Part shown: positions 16,839-26,685 of the stretch, piece after piece
How the letters are laid out: each line of letters opens with the position of its first letter
Numbering within the stretch: the first letter of the stretch is position 1
From: Nitrospirales bacterium
Lineage (GTDB): Bacteria > Nitrospirota > Nitrospiria > Nitrospirales > UBA8639
Length of the DNA stretch: 64,000 nucleotides
Assembly: GCA_029261355.1 (NCBI GenBank)
Contig: JAJDBM010000026.1
Span: 1 to 64,000 of the forward strand
Direction of reading: 5' to 3'
Notes under the pieces: model-generated
What the model was told of the DNA's origin: nothing
Seen by the model: the letters and a program-made list of their open reading frames with translations, nothing else
Databases searched by the model: none
Position numbers and translations under genes: made by a program

Positions 16839-17795
16839 TCAGTTCTCGTATGAAGTTTCTTCAAAGTCATGTTTTAATTTTTGGCTTTTTACCGTTAGGA
16901 CTGGAATTGGAGATTGCCGAAGTACGGCTGCTGCAACATTTCCCATGACCAAACGTCGTAACCCTTGCCGTCCATGTGTTCCCATGACAATCAGGTTAAC
17001 TCCTGACTCGACAGCTGTCGCCATAATTGCCTCTGAAATTGGTTTGCTCTTGAGCAAATAATTGGTGGTGAGTCCTTGTTTGGTGAGCGCGTCTGTGAGG
17101 GCAGCCAGCCGTGCTTTCACGTCCTCTCGGTGCTGACGGTCTTCTGCTGGATAACTTAAGCTGAAGTCTAAGCTATAGGACAAGGGCTCGATGACATGGA
17201 GTAAGGTGATGGCGATATTAGAGGACTTTTCGAGATTCGTGACATATTCATAGGCATCAAGGGAACAATCGGAGAAGTCAATGGGAAGGAGGATATGATG
17301 AGGAGCTGTGGGACGGGTCCTGACTGTCAATTCGTCAGTGGAGGTTGTTTTCTTAGCTTCCAACGCGCGAATACTGAGGACCGGGCATGGAGCTTTGCAA
17401 ATGACGCGCTCGGCCACACTTCCCATCATCACATGGTCAATCCCCGACCATCCATGAGTTCCCGTGATCACGAGGTCGGCCCGCGATGTTTTCGAAAATA
17501 TAGCAATTTCACGGTCAGGGAACCCCTCTAGCAAGTGAGTGTGAACAGTCGAAAGCGTCTCTTTTGCTTTGTTCGCCAACTCCTCTAACAAGACCTTGGC
17601 CTGTTCCTGCTGTTCCTTGATGTAAATATTGGCCATAGCAGAATCGGGATCGACCTCATGAATCATCCCTCTCACGTGAATGATATCTAACGTGGCCTCC
17701 CATGTGTGTGCCCATAGTAGACTTGTCTGAAATGCAGGCATGGAGGATTGGGAAAAGTCCGTCGCGAAGACAATGTGATTAATCATGTGTTTCAT
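16839..17795 (-). CDS. Tandem universal stress protein (two UspA domains)
   Basis: This 318-residue cytoplasmic protein has two Usp domains. Each ends with the ATP-binding G-2X-G-9X-G pattern: GTHGWSGIDHVMMGSVAERV near residue 116 and GTHGRQGLRRLVMGNVAAAV near residue 278. The start is MKHMINHIVFATDFS, where either methionine could serve. It follows the cupredoxin gene by 45 bases, so it probably belongs to an hsp20-cytochrome-cupredoxin-USP transcript that once continued into the hydrogenase beta subunit. Confidence 0.9.
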   Translation of the reverse strand: MKHMINHIVFATDFSQSSMPAFQTSLLWAHTWEATLDIIHVRGMIHEVDPDSAMANIYIKEQQEQAKVLLEELANKAKETLSTVHTHLLEGFPDREIAIFSKTSRADLVITGTHGWSGIDHVMMGSVAERVICKAPCPVLSIRALEAKKTTSTDELTVRTRPTAPHHILLPIDFSDCSLDAYEYVTNLEKSSNIAITLLHVIEPLSYSLDFSLSYPAEDRQHREDVKARLAALTDALTKQGLTTNYLLKSKPISEAIMATAVESGVNLIVMGTHGRQGLRRLVMGNVAAAVLRQSPIPVLTVKSQKLKHDFEETSYEN

Positions 17796-17840
17796 CCACA
17801 GATTTTTTCTACACCTTCATGATGAATGTTGGGTTGTCTC

Positions 17841-18269
17841 TCAGACTGCTCCCGCACTCATTAAAAGGATTTCACCCTTCATATCTGGATGAATAGAGCA
17901 TTGAAATTGATATTGTCCTGGTTGGCGAATCACGAAACGAAAGGTGACTTCGTGTTCCGGCTCAAGAAAGGCGCCACCCACGTCATTACCATAACTCGTG
18001 ACACCTTGACTCTCCACTTGGGTGAGCGTTTTACTGAAAATAGAAGAACCGAAATCATGACGGACTTTGTCCTCATTGACAATGTGAATGACCGTTTGGG
18101 CATTGAGTTGAAGGGGCATTTGAGTTGATCGAAACTCAAAGTCTTTTATCCGTACATCCACATACTGTTCTGGCTGGGCATTGACTTGAGCAAACAAGCC
18201 GATAGCCAAGCACATGACGAGCATACTGCCGAGAATTACCTTTTGTCTTATCCTATACCATCGAATCAT
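17841..18269 (-). CDS. Secreted cupredoxin (type-1 copper protein)
   Basis: This 142-residue exported protein has a signal peptide to about residue 31. The cupredoxin fold ends with the copper loop QFQCSIHPDM, giving Cys, His and Met, and an upstream His is present in VRHDFGSS. Cupredoxins carry single electrons or stabilise copper centres in the periplasm. It lies between a cytochrome c lipoprotein and a USP gene, with AAGGAG before its ATG. It could shuttle electrons with the neighbouring cytochrome. A nitrosocyanin- or CopC-type role cannot be ruled out. Confidence 0.82.
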   Translation of the reverse strand: MIRWYRIRQKVILGSMLVMCLAIGLFAQVNAQPEQYVDVRIKDFEFRSTQMPLQLNAQTVIHIVNEDKVRHDFGSSIFSKTLTQVESQGVTSYGNDVGGAFLEPEHEVTFRFVIRQPGQYQFQCSIHPDMKGEILLMSAGAV

Positions 18270-18288
18270 AGTGCTCTCCTTGTTTATC

Positions 18289-18792
18289 TTAATACGCTCC
18301 CTGCAAGGGATTGATCAATTCCGGCTGAGGCGTGGGGGTTATGTGATCTGATGGATATGATCTGCTTGGAAACGTTTCCGTATAACGAAGAATCTTCCAA
18401 ATCTCTTGATCCGTCAACAGACTTTGAAATTCCAGCATGCCCGTACCTGGACTTCCGTTTTTGACTATCCAAAAGAGCTCGCCTTCTTTGCGCTTGGTCC
18501 AAAAATGATGATTTTTAAAATTGCGTGGGAGCATGTGGAAATTCTTTGCCGCAGTTCCTTTGCCGTCTCCATAGAGACCATGGCAGCGTGCACATATACC
18601 CTTTCCCTCATAGAGAGTCTTTCCATCAGCGATGACTGTATACGTTCGGGGTAGGGGATTCGCTATGGATCGAATGTCTTCGAGTTGCCCCATTGGTACT
18701 TTGGGATGTATGAAAGATGGAGTAGATGAGCAGCTAACCAAGGAAACCCATAGAAGGGTGATTGAACTAAAAAGAATATATGTATGCTTCAT
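18289..18792 (-). CDS. Monoheme cytochrome c lipoprotein
   Basis: This 167-residue protein has a lipobox (WVSLVSC, lipidated Cys about residue 21), so it is membrane-anchored. A single CARCH heme motif and the axial methionine in SPGTGMLEF mark a class I cytochrome. The region around the methionine (ELFWIVKNGSPGTGM, then DQEIWKILRY) is close to the last domain of the tetraheme protein at 9676 and to the cytochrome at 9153. It ends 19 bases before the cupredoxin gene, so the two likely act together in periplasmic electron transfer. Confidence 0.87.
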   Translation of the reverse strand: MKHTYILFSSITLLWVSLVSCSSTPSFIHPKVPMGQLEDIRSIANPLPRTYTVIADGKTLYEGKGICARCHGLYGDGKGTAAKNFHMLPRNFKNHHFWTKRKEGELFWIVKNGSPGTGMLEFQSLLTDQEIWKILRYTETFPSRSYPSDHITPTPQPELINPLQGAY

Positions 18793-18881
18793 GATATCTG
18801 TCCTCTATTGGTCAGAGAAGAGAGTCTGTAGGCTTCCCCATGATCACGTGGTAACCTCCTGACTCACTGTTTTTGTGGGTA

Positions 18882-19337
18882 TTACCCGATTTTTACGTCA
18901 ATGCTTTTGGGTTTGGCTTTTTCCGTCTTGGGCAGATGGACCTGGAGAATGCCGTCACGAAATTCTGCAGAGACGTGTTCTGCATCAGCATCTTCTGGAA
19001 CCGTAAAGATTCGCGCAAAACTCCCATAAGCACGTTCGACGCGATGAATTGTTTTCTTTTGTTCTTCATTTTCATACTTGCGCTCGCCCGTGATGCTGAG
19101 TACATCGTTTTGCACAGACACTTTCACTTCATCTTTCTTGACCTCAGGAAGCTCTGCTTTTATAAGATATTCCTTCTCGTCTTCCGATATATCGACCAGT
19201 GGCGCCCATTGTGCCACTCGCATAGCTTCCTGGCCACCTTCACTTTTCTTTACAGGAGCTCTGCCAAACAACGTGGATAGGCGGTTTTGTAATTCGTCTA
19301 GTTCATGCAATGGTTCCCGGCGAGTCAATGTGCTCAT
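18882..19337 (-). CDS. Hsp20/alpha-crystallin small heat-shock protein
   Basis: This 151-residue cytoplasmic holdase binds unfolding proteins without ATP. The alpha-crystallin domain covers about residues 46-140: WAPLVDISEDEKEYLIKAELP at its start (split here from its continuation), then VLSITGERKYE, YGSFARIFTVPEDAD and FRDGILQVHLPK. The C-terminal extension is short. AAGGAGGG precedes the start and a sigma54-type promoter lies about 68 bases upstream. It appears to lead a transcript with the cytochrome, cupredoxin and USP genes. Confidence 0.93.
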   Translation of the reverse strand: MSTLTRREPLHELDELQNRLSTLFGRAPVKKSEGGQEAMRVAQWAPLVDISEDEKEYLIKAELPEVKKDEVKVSVQNDVLSITGERKYENEEQKKTIHRVERAYGSFARIFTVPEDADAEHVSAEFRDGILQVHLPKTEKAKPKSIDVKIG

Positions 19338-19403
19338 GGCACCCTCCTTGTTGGTAAGTGACCATTCCTAATGTTTGTTATCGTTTCCTTTGAACCATGA
19401 TAG

Positions 19404-19419
19404 AGCAAGGGATATGCCA
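19404..19419 (-). promoter_or_regulatory. Sigma54-type promoter for hsp20
   Basis: On the minus strand TGGCATATCCCTTGCT keeps the invariant GG and GC at -24/-12 spacing, with mismatches only outside the core. The -12 element lies about 68 bases before the hsp20 ATG. Confidence 0.6.
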
Positions 19420-19609
19420 TCATGATGAGTCATGGTTTGCATCCTAGATTCCTTTAAAAATATGGATATTTGCTTGTTCGTATTTTTAGATCGGATGTGG
19501 TGTGGATAGGTGCCCCACTATAGATCTTGTTTGATGTTGCAGAAGACTACAAATGAGATGAGAAGGACTAAGAGAAAAAATGAGAAGTTGAGTCGTTATT
19601 AAATTGAGT

Positions 19610-21007
19610 TTAAATTCGATGAGTTGAGCCAAGCTCTGGAACCGTAACGTCGATCGTGGGATGTTCGTCGCGCAGTGCTGCGGCTAATGAAAAAGATTGA
19701 CGTTCTTCGCCATGTACGACAAAGATCTGACTAGGAAGCGGATCTATCGCACGCACGTAGTCTAATAAATCGTTTCGATCAGCATGGGCTGAGAGTCCAT
19801 TAAATCGAACAATCTTTGCTCGTCGAGAAATCGGGCGTCCAAAGATGGGGACCGTCTCCCATTCTTCAATCAATTTTCTTCCTAGGGTATGCTCAGCTTG
19901 AAATCCCACGAGGGCGATGATATTCCGTTCATCTTGAACGGCATGCTTCAGGTGGTGTAAGACTCGTCCTCCCTCACACATTCCTGACGCTGAGATAATG
20001 ACACATGGCCCCGGCATGTTATTGAGTGCTTGGCTTTCTTGGACAGAGGATACGTAACGAATGTACTTGGCTGCGAACGGATCAGCTTGATCCGTAAAGG
20101 TCTTGTAGGTTTTCTGATCAAAACATTCAGGATGACGTCGGAAAATGTCTGTCGCTTTCGAGGCCAAGGGTGAGTCGATGAAAATGGGTAATGGATCAAT
20201 TTCATGGGATTGAACTAACTCTTTGATATGCATGACAAGTTCTTGGGTTCGGCCTATCGCAAAGGCTGGCACAATAATTTTACTTTGATGTTGTTGTGCA
20301 TGAGCGACGAGCTCTCGTGCTTTTTGTTTCATCACGTCGTTACCTTCTTCGTGAATACGATCCCCATAGGTCGATTCAAGAATGAGCACGTCGCAAGTCG
20401 GTGGAGGTTCCGGATCTCTGAGAATTGGCATATTCGTTCGCCCAAGATCCCCCGAAAACAGAACTGAAACGGAGTGGCCATGGTGCGTATGTTTCAGCCA
20501 AATAGATGATGATCCGAGAATGTGTCCAGCATCATAAAATTCAGCTTTTATCCGAGGAGAGATTCGAATAGTCTTCCCATAGCGAACTGTGGAGAACCGT
20601 TGAATAATGGATCGCACATCTTTGGTGTCGTAATAAGGCGACAACCGTCGATTACCTCGACGGTTTTCCTTTTTATTTATGTATGTCGAATCATTCTTTT
20701 GTATCCTCGCGGAGTCCTGAAGCATGAGGCTTGTCAGGTCAGCTGTGGCACTTGTCATGTACACTGGTCCCTTGAATTTTTCTTTCGCGAGTATGGGTAA
20801 TGCCCCAGAATGATCGATATGGGCATGAGAAAGCAGGACGGCATTGACCCGTTGCACATCAAATCCTAATCGACGGTTGAGGTGATCCGATTGCTGACGG
20901 CGTCCTTGAAACATTCCACAATCCAGAAGGATTTGAGTGGACCCGGCCTCAATAAGATGACGGCTACCTGTTACAGATCGAGCGGCACCATAGAATGAAA
21001 TTTTCAT
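19610..21007 (-). CDS. Metallo-beta-lactamase/beta-CASP RNA-processing enzyme
   Basis: This 465-residue cytoplasmic metal-dependent nuclease family member carries the metal motif SHAHIDHSG near residue 61, further ligands in FYDAGHILGSSS and FSGDLGR, the beta-CASP domain with PAFAIGRTQELV, and the last histidine motif GLSAHADR near residue 413. Close relatives are RNA exonucleases or CPSF73-like enzymes, often found next to stress genes. It follows a tandem USP gene by 30 bases and should share its sigma54-type promoter. The RNA target is unknown. Confidence 0.9.
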   Translation of the reverse strand: MKISFYGAARSVTGSRHLIEAGSTQILLDCGMFQGRRQQSDHLNRRLGFDVQRVNAVLLSHAHIDHSGALPILAKEKFKGPVYMTSATADLTSLMLQDSARIQKNDSTYINKKENRRGNRRLSPYYDTKDVRSIIQRFSTVRYGKTIRISPRIKAEFYDAGHILGSSSIWLKHTHHGHSVSVLFSGDLGRTNMPILRDPEPPPTCDVLILESTYGDRIHEEGNDVMKQKARELVAHAQQHQSKIIVPAFAIGRTQELVMHIKELVQSHEIDPLPIFIDSPLASKATDIFRRHPECFDQKTYKTFTDQADPFAAKYIRYVSSVQESQALNNMPGPCVIISASGMCEGGRVLHHLKHAVQDERNIIALVGFQAEHTLGRKLIEEWETVPIFGRPISRRAKIVRFNGLSAHADRNDLLDYVRAIDPLPSQIFVVHGEERQSFSLAAALRDEHPTIDVTVPELGSTHRI

Positions 21008-21037
21008 AATGATGGAATTGTCGTTGAATGTTGCTAT

Positions 21038-21922
21038 TCACTTTGGAGCATATTGTATCTCACGGATTATCAAAACTGGACAAGTCGCTTCATGCAGCAC
21101 CGAATGTGATACGCTTCCTAGTAGAAAGCGTGAAAGGCCTCGTCGCCCATGAGAGCCCATCATTATGATATCAGCCTGGTTCGCGCGTTGCTGTTCAATA
21201 ATTGCATACGACGGATCTCCTAACCCAACATAGCTGGTGGCAGGATACCCTATAGTTCCAACTTTCTTGGCAAGAGCATCAAGCTCATCCTGTGCATAGG
21301 CAAGAGCATGTTCTTCCAGTACATTGCTTTGTTCCAACGTAATAGGCCATGGGGTTTGAGGTTGTGGCCAGACTTTCATTAATTGTATTTCGACTGACTC
21401 ACGAAAAGGATGCGTCGCTAGAAATTGAAGTGCTAGTTGTGCATCTTCTTCTCCTTCAAGAGGCAAGAGAATTCTCTGCAATAAAGGCAAAGAACCTTTC
21501 ATGATGAAGGTTGAACACGGCGCCTGGAGTACGGTTCGATGAGACACACTCCCTAACATCAGTTCCTTCATTCGTCCTATCCCTCGTGCGCCTAACATGA
21601 TCATATCGGGTTGAGCCGACTGAGCGGTTTCGAGAATCACCTCAGCCGGAGATCCTATTTGATGAACTTGTTGCGCTGGACCAAAATCTTTAGGCAACTC
21701 TTGAGCCATCTTGGAAAGTAATGCATTGCCTTCTTGACGTAATTTCTTTTCAATTTCATCACGCACTTGGTCCCGAACGGCTGATTTAATCATGGGGTGA
21801 TCTAATTCAGTTAGCGTTAAAGCATGGACGAGAGTGAGTTCCTCTGGTGGCTTGAAATGTGCAAGAGCCTCAATTGCACGCATTGATTGAGTTGAGCCAT
21901 CTATCGCCACAAGCATTTTCAT
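21038..21922 (-). CDS. Tandem universal stress protein
   Basis: This is a 294-residue cytoplasmic protein with two Usp domains. The ATP-binding loops are GARGIGRMKELMLGSVSHR in the first half and GSHGRRGLSRFLLGSVSHS in the second. It is most like the protein at 33116, with which it shares an N-terminal region rich in acidic residues and a GPAQQV-type linker. It is the first gene of a two-gene transcript with the beta-CASP enzyme and has a sigma54-type promoter about 63 bases upstream. Confidence 0.92.
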   Translation of the reverse strand: MKMLVAIDGSTQSMRAIEALAHFKPPEELTLVHALTLTELDHPMIKSAVRDQVRDEIEKKLRQEGNALLSKMAQELPKDFGPAQQVHQIGSPAEVILETAQSAQPDMIMLGARGIGRMKELMLGSVSHRTVLQAPCSTFIMKGSLPLLQRILLPLEGEEDAQLALQFLATHPFRESVEIQLMKVWPQPQTPWPITLEQSNVLEEHALAYAQDELDALAKKVGTIGYPATSYVGLGDPSYAIIEQQRANQADIIMMGSHGRRGLSRFLLGSVSHSVLHEATCPVLIIREIQYAPK

Positions 21923-21983
21923 CTTATGATTCCTTTTTCTGTGATGTACTTAAATGATGACAACGACGCATGCCATTTATACC

Positions 21984-21999
21984 AGCAAGAGCAGTGCCA
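21984..21999 (-). promoter_or_regulatory. Sigma54-type promoter for USP/beta-CASP genes
   Basis: On the minus strand TGGCACTGCTCTTGCT matches the consensus at all but one fixed position. The distance to the ATG at 21922 is about 63 bases. Confidence 0.7.
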
Positions 22000-22308
22000 G
22001 CAGATAGTTCAGGGACAGCCGAGGAGTATGGAAAGTGAGTACGCTCGTTAAAGGCAGTCTGAGTCACTGAATGCTAATGGGAGTAAATGACGACGATCTT
22101 TTTGAATCTCTTCCATCGTCCTAGATTATTTGTTCACTCAAAGTTGACAGCTTGGGTGAAGTACTTTGTCCTAATTTGCTACAGTAGGTGCAACATGTAG
22201 TGGTTATATTCGCCCCAAGAGAACAGAGAGTTTGGGGTTATGATTGAGAAATATCTACTGTGATTGAGTGGTGTGGCAGTGTCTTTTTATTCTTAACCTA
22301 GGTGGTAT
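22000..22308. other. Divergent intergenic region before the NtrC gene
   Basis: No gene is seen. It should carry the promoter of the plus-strand ntrC-type gene and the upstream activator sites of the minus-strand sigma54-type promoter. I could not identify a clear palindrome. Confidence 0.4.
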
Positions 22309-23676
22309 ATGAATCAAAATGAACAGTCGATTCTTATTGTTGATGACGATCCGGATATGCGGGACCTCATTCAGGATATTTTGACCGATCAATCCTATCA
22401 TGTTGAAACCGCGCAAGAGGGGCACGAGGCGTTGCAGAAACTTGAAAATGGATCATTTACTATCGTCCTGACTGACCTTCGGATGAAGGGGATGGATGGT
22501 TTGGAGCTTCTGCAACATGTCACGAAAAAACATCATGAATGTAATTTAATCATGATGACGGCGTTTGGAACCGTTGAAACAGCTGTGGAAGCTATGAGAC
22601 AGGGGGCCTTCGATTATCTGACCAAACCCATTAAAACCGAGGAGCTGTTGGTCACGGTAGATAAGGCTATGCGCGAAGCTCTTTTGCGTCGTGAAGTGGT
22701 ATCTCTTCGCAAACATGTTCATCGTGAATTTTCGTTTGATCAAATTCTGGGGAAAAGTAAACCCATGCGAGAAGTATTTGATCTCATTCGTCGAGTGGCT
22801 GATTCACAGACCAATATCTTGATCACTGGTGAGAGTGGAACTGGAAAGGAGCTCGTGGCTAAGGCACTTCATTTTAATAGTCAGCGAAAGTCTGAGCCTT
22901 TTGTACCTGTCAATTGTGCTGCAATTCCTGAGCATCTTCTGGAGAGTGAGTTGTTTGGTCATGTGAAAGGGGCGTTCACTGATGCGAAAGTCGATAAGCG
23001 TGGATTGTTTGAGGAAGCGCAGGGCGGCACCTTGTTTCTTGATGAGATAAGTGAAATGCCAATGATGCTTCAGGCTAAATTGTTGAGAGCAGTCCAGGAG
23101 CGAGAAATTCGACGAGTGGGTGCCACTCGCTCAAGTCCCATCAGCGTGCGCATCATTGCCGCAACCAATGTGAAGCTTGCAGAGGAAGTCAAAGAAAAGA
23201 GGTTTCGTGAAGATCTCTACTATCGACTCAATGTGATTGAAATTCGTTTGCCGCCACTTCGTGATCGTAAAGAGGATATTCCTTTGCTCGTTCAAGGGTT
23301 GCTTGAGAAGAGTATCGCGGCACAACAGAAGAACATCCATCAAATCGTTGAAACAGCGCTTGCACGCCTCTTGGATTATCAATGGCCGGGGAATGTTCGA
23401 GAACTCGAGAATGTGATAGAGCGAGCTGCGACACTTTGTCAAGCTGACAAAATCATATTAGACGATTTACCTCCAGTCATTCGTGACGTACAAGGGGAAG
23501 GTCAAATGGTTGAGGATGCTGTTGATCGAATGCTACCGTTAGAAGAATTAGAGCAAGCCTACATACGACGCATTCTTGAGAAAATGGGTGGAAATAAATA
23601 TCAAGCTGCTCAAACCCTTGGAATTGATCGAAAAACCCTCTATCGGAAATTGGGTGAGATGGAAGGGAAAGGATAA
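22309..23676 (+). CDS. NtrC-family sigma54 response regulator
   Basis: This 455-residue activator has three domains. The receiver (1-120) has LIVDDDPDMRD, the phosphorylated Asp in VLTDLRM and a Lys in YLTKPIK. The AAA+ domain (about 145-380) has Walker A GESGTGKELVAKAL and Walker B TLFLDEI. The C-terminal Fis-type helix-turn-helix is GGNKYQAAQTLGIDRKTLYRKL. The sigma54-contact loop reads GAFTDA rather than GAFTGA, a natural variant. It is followed 37 bases later by its likely kinase. It is a good candidate activator for the sigma54-type promoters of this region. Confidence 0.93.
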   Translation: MNQNEQSILIVDDDPDMRDLIQDILTDQSYHVETAQEGHEALQKLENGSFTIVLTDLRMKGMDGLELLQHVTKKHHECNLIMMTAFGTVETAVEAMRQGAFDYLTKPIKTEELLVTVDKAMREALLRREVVSLRKHVHREFSFDQILGKSKPMREVFDLIRRVADSQTNILITGESGTGKELVAKALHFNSQRKSEPFVPVNCAAIPEHLLESELFGHVKGAFTDAKVDKRGLFEEAQGGTLFLDEISEMPMMLQAKLLRAVQEREIRRVGATRSSPISVRIIAATNVKLAEEVKEKRFREDLYYRLNVIEIRLPPLRDRKEDIPLLVQGLLEKSIAAQQKNIHQIVETALARLLDYQWPGNVRELENVIERAATLCQADKIILDDLPPVIRDVQGEGQMVEDAVDRMLPLEELEQAYIRRILEKMGGNKYQAAQTLGIDRKTLYRKLGEMEGKG

Positions 23677-23713
23677 GCCGGCATTCCACAACCTAATTTC
23701 GAAAACGGTACCT

Positions 23714-25666
23714 ATGGATTCAGACCCGATCAACACACAACTCAATACTGAACTTGAGACTCTTAGATCTGAAGTCGCAGGCCTTCGAGCCGTCCAACAT
23801 ATACATAGACATACCGAGCAAGGTCTGCAAGATATCGAGCTTCAGTTGGCGGGGGTGATCCATTCTGCGATGGATGCCATCATTACGGTTGATGAAATGC
23901 AACATATCGTCATCTTTAATGCAGCCGCAGAAACTATGTTTGGTTGTTCGGCTCATGAGGTCCTTGGTACGTCGATTGATCGTTTTCTACCTTCACGATA
24001 TCGCAAAAACCATTATCAGCATATTGAGCAGTTCGGCCATGCCAAAGTTACGAACCGCCGTATGGGGGCGTTGGGTGCTATATCGGGGGTCCGATCTAAC
24101 GGTGAAGAATTTCCAATTGAAGCGTCAATTTCTCATGTTGAGATATCCGGGCGTAAACTCTTTACGGTGATTCTTCGGGATATTACGGAGCGAATACAGG
24201 CGGAAGAACACATTGCTCAATTAGGGAGTTTACTGGAGGAATCCTTAAATGAAATCTTCTTGTTCAATGTTGAGACATTACAATTTGTACAGGTGAATCG
24301 TGGGGCTCGGGACAATCTTGGATATTCGATGGACGAACTACGAGTGATGACGCCTACTTCCCTAAATCCTGAGTTTACTGAGATGTCGTTTAGAAAACTC
24401 ATTCAACCTTTGAGAACGGGCCTCTCCGCTAAAATTGATTTTCGTACTACTCACCGACGAAAAAATGGCACCTGTTATCCCATTGAAGTACATATCCAAC
24501 TCGTGACTCATAATGCTACGCAAGTGTTTTTGGCCATCATTCTTGATCTCAGCGAACGAGTCGAGGCTGAAACGGCCTTGCAAGAAACACAACGAACCCT
24601 GATGACATTGATGGGAAATCTCCCTGGAATGGTTTACCGGTGTAAGAGCGATCCTGATTGGACCATGGAGTTTATGAGTTCTGGATGCTCTGAGCTTACG
24701 GGATATGTGCCTGAAGATTTTCTCCAAAATCAAAATGTGTCCTACGGTCAGGATGTCATTGTCCCTGAAGATCGGGAACGAATAGAAAAGGAAGTTCATG
24801 TAGCAAACGGGGAACGTCGATTGTTTCAATTAACGTATCGCATTAGAACTTCTGATGGGACAACCAAGTGGGTATGGGAGCAGGGTCGGGGGGTCTTTTT
24901 TAATGATGGAACCCTGTGTGCGTTGGAAGGATATATCTTTGATGTCACCCAAGAAAAAGTTCTGGAAGATCGACTGCGAAAAACTGAACGGTTGGCTGAG
25001 TTAGGTACATTGGCCTCAGGTATGGCCCATGAAATCGGCACACCCATGAACGTCATCTTGGGACGTGCAGAACTTTTGATGCGAAAAACATTAGATGAAA
25101 CGACGAAAAAAGGGCTGGGGACGATCGTGACACAAGTTGAGCGTATCACAAAAATTATGAATCAATTACTGAGTTTCGCGAGGAAGCGACCGATTGAACG
25201 TCATCCCATAGACCTTGCCTCAATTATTACGACAACGATTGACATGGTGCAAGAACGATTGGCAAGTCATCACATACAGGTTGAAACGGATATGGCTTTT
25301 GACCAACCACAGGTCTTTGCTGATCACGATCAGATCAGTCAGGTTCTTCTGAACCTCGTCATCAATGCATGCCATGCCATGCCCGATGGCGGTATTCTTC
25401 GAATTAAACTTCAGCATAGCACCAATCAACTTCATCTCACTATTTCAGATTCAGGATGTGGAATTTTGGCAGAAGATCTTTCCAGGCTTTTTGATCCATT
25501 TTTTACAACCAAACCCGTTGGCGAGGGCACGGGGTTAGGCCTCACCGTCGTACATGGGATCATTCAAGAGCATGATGGAGTGATTCATGTAGAAAGTGAA
25601 CGAGGGAAAGGGACGTCCTTTCATATTGACTTACCTATTCATCAATTAGGATTTCCTGATGTGTGA
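23714..25666 (+). CDS. PAS-containing sensor histidine kinase (NtrB-like)
   Basis: This 650-residue kinase has no obvious membrane segment. An N-terminal coiled coil is followed by three PAS domains (about 45-170, 180-300 and 310-430; the last has the WVWEQGRGVF and DVTQEK segment of PAC motifs). A phosphoacceptor helix GMAHEIGTPMNVILGRAEL and a HATPase domain with NLVINACHAMPDGG and GTGLGLTVVHGI complete it. I choose ATG 23714 because upstream codons overlap the NtrC coding end in another frame. It most likely phosphorylates the NtrC protein just upstream. Confidence 0.9.
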   Translation: MDSDPINTQLNTELETLRSEVAGLRAVQHIHRHTEQGLQDIELQLAGVIHSAMDAIITVDEMQHIVIFNAAAETMFGCSAHEVLGTSIDRFLPSRYRKNHYQHIEQFGHAKVTNRRMGALGAISGVRSNGEEFPIEASISHVEISGRKLFTVILRDITERIQAEEHIAQLGSLLEESLNEIFLFNVETLQFVQVNRGARDNLGYSMDELRVMTPTSLNPEFTEMSFRKLIQPLRTGLSAKIDFRTTHRRKNGTCYPIEVHIQLVTHNATQVFLAIILDLSERVEAETALQETQRTLMTLMGNLPGMVYRCKSDPDWTMEFMSSGCSELTGYVPEDFLQNQNVSYGQDVIVPEDRERIEKEVHVANGERRLFQLTYRIRTSDGTTKWVWEQGRGVFFNDGTLCALEGYIFDVTQEKVLEDRLRKTERLAELGTLASGMAHEIGTPMNVILGRAELLMRKTLDETTKKGLGTIVTQVERITKIMNQLLSFARKRPIERHPIDLASIITTTIDMVQERLASHHIQVETDMAFDQPQVFADHDQISQVLLNLVINACHAMPDGGILRIKLQHSTNQLHLTISDSGCGILAEDLSRLFDPFFTTKPVGEGTGLGLTVVHGIIQEHDGVIHVESERGKGTSFHIDLPIHQLGFPDV

Positions 25667-25776
25667 AGTTTTTACAGCCGTTTCTCATATTCCTGTCCCT
25701 GCCAATACGCGCAGAATGTAGTTGGAGTCTCATGTGAGATAGTAATAACAGATGACGAGTAAAGATCCTTTTCTTG

Positions 25777-26661
25777 CTAGGTATGTCCTTCGGGTTCGAT
25801 ATGCACGACGACATCTTCCACATTGGGGAAATTGTTCTTAATCGCTCCTTCCACATCATGCGCTACTTGATGGGCTGATTGAATGGAAAGATGTGATTGG
25901 ACATGAATCGAAAGATCGACAAACACATGACTAGACACGCCTCGTGTTCGGATGGCATGACAATTGAGTATTCCAGGAATACCTAGCACTACAGAATAAA
26001 TTGCATCCGGGTCTAGGCGAACGGTGTCGACAAGGGTATGAGTTACGTCCTTGAACACCTTGATAGCCGTCCATGCAATAATGAAAGCCACAAAGATGGT
26101 GACGAGTGGATCAAAAATTGGATATCCGAATTGAATGGCAAACAAACTGATGAGAACGGAGAAGGAGGTTAAGACATCACTTGCGGTATGATACGAATCC
26201 GCGATCAATATGTGACTATTTAAGTCCTTTCCCTTTTTTTGTTCCCATCTTGTTACTCCCAGATTGACGACCATCGTTGTGCCCATTACTGCAAAACTCA
26301 GCTCAGTGACTTGAGGTGAGTGACCGTGTTTCAGGGCAGACATGCTGTTCCATAGCAAGTACAGGCATGTGCCAATCAACATGCATCCAATTCCAGCGGC
26401 CGCAAGGACTTCAAACTTTTTATGTCCATAGGGATGATCTTCGTCCGGTGGTTTATAGGCTAACGATAAACCTGCCAGTCCTATCACATTTGATACCCCA
26501 TCGAATAAGGAATGAAATCCATCACCTTGCATTCCTAAAGATGCGGTCAGCCATCCATAGCTCAGTTTTGAGACCGCGATGAGGAGGTTAAGGGTCAGTA
26601 CGACCCACAAGACATATTGTGTTTCTTGAAGTTGGGTTCCCTGTGAACGTGACGTCGTCAT
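25777..26661 (-). CDS. Cation diffusion facilitator (CDF) transporter
   Basis: This 294-residue inner-membrane exporter of divalent metals (zinc, iron, cobalt or manganese by proton antiport) has about six transmembrane helices and a cytoplasmic C-terminal domain. The metal-site pairs are visible as GDGFHSLFD in helix 2 and ADSYHTASD in helix 5. The C-terminal part has VFVDLSIHV and a terminal histidine in VVVHIEPEG. It starts 25 bases after the antiporter stop, so the two are co-transcribed. The metal cannot be fixed from sequence. Confidence 0.9.
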   Translation of the reverse strand: MTTSRSQGTQLQETQYVLWVVLTLNLLIAVSKLSYGWLTASLGMQGDGFHSLFDGVSNVIGLAGLSLAYKPPDEDHPYGHKKFEVLAAAGIGCMLIGTCLYLLWNSMSALKHGHSPQVTELSFAVMGTTMVVNLGVTRWEQKKGKDLNSHILIADSYHTASDVLTSFSVLISLFAIQFGYPIFDPLVTIFVAFIIAWTAIKVFKDVTHTLVDTVRLDPDAIYSVVLGIPGILNCHAIRTRGVSSHVFVDLSIHVQSHLSIQSAHQVAHDVEGAIKNNFPNVEDVVVHIEPEGHT

Positions 26662-26685
26662 ATGTTCGCGAAAGAAGACTCGTCG

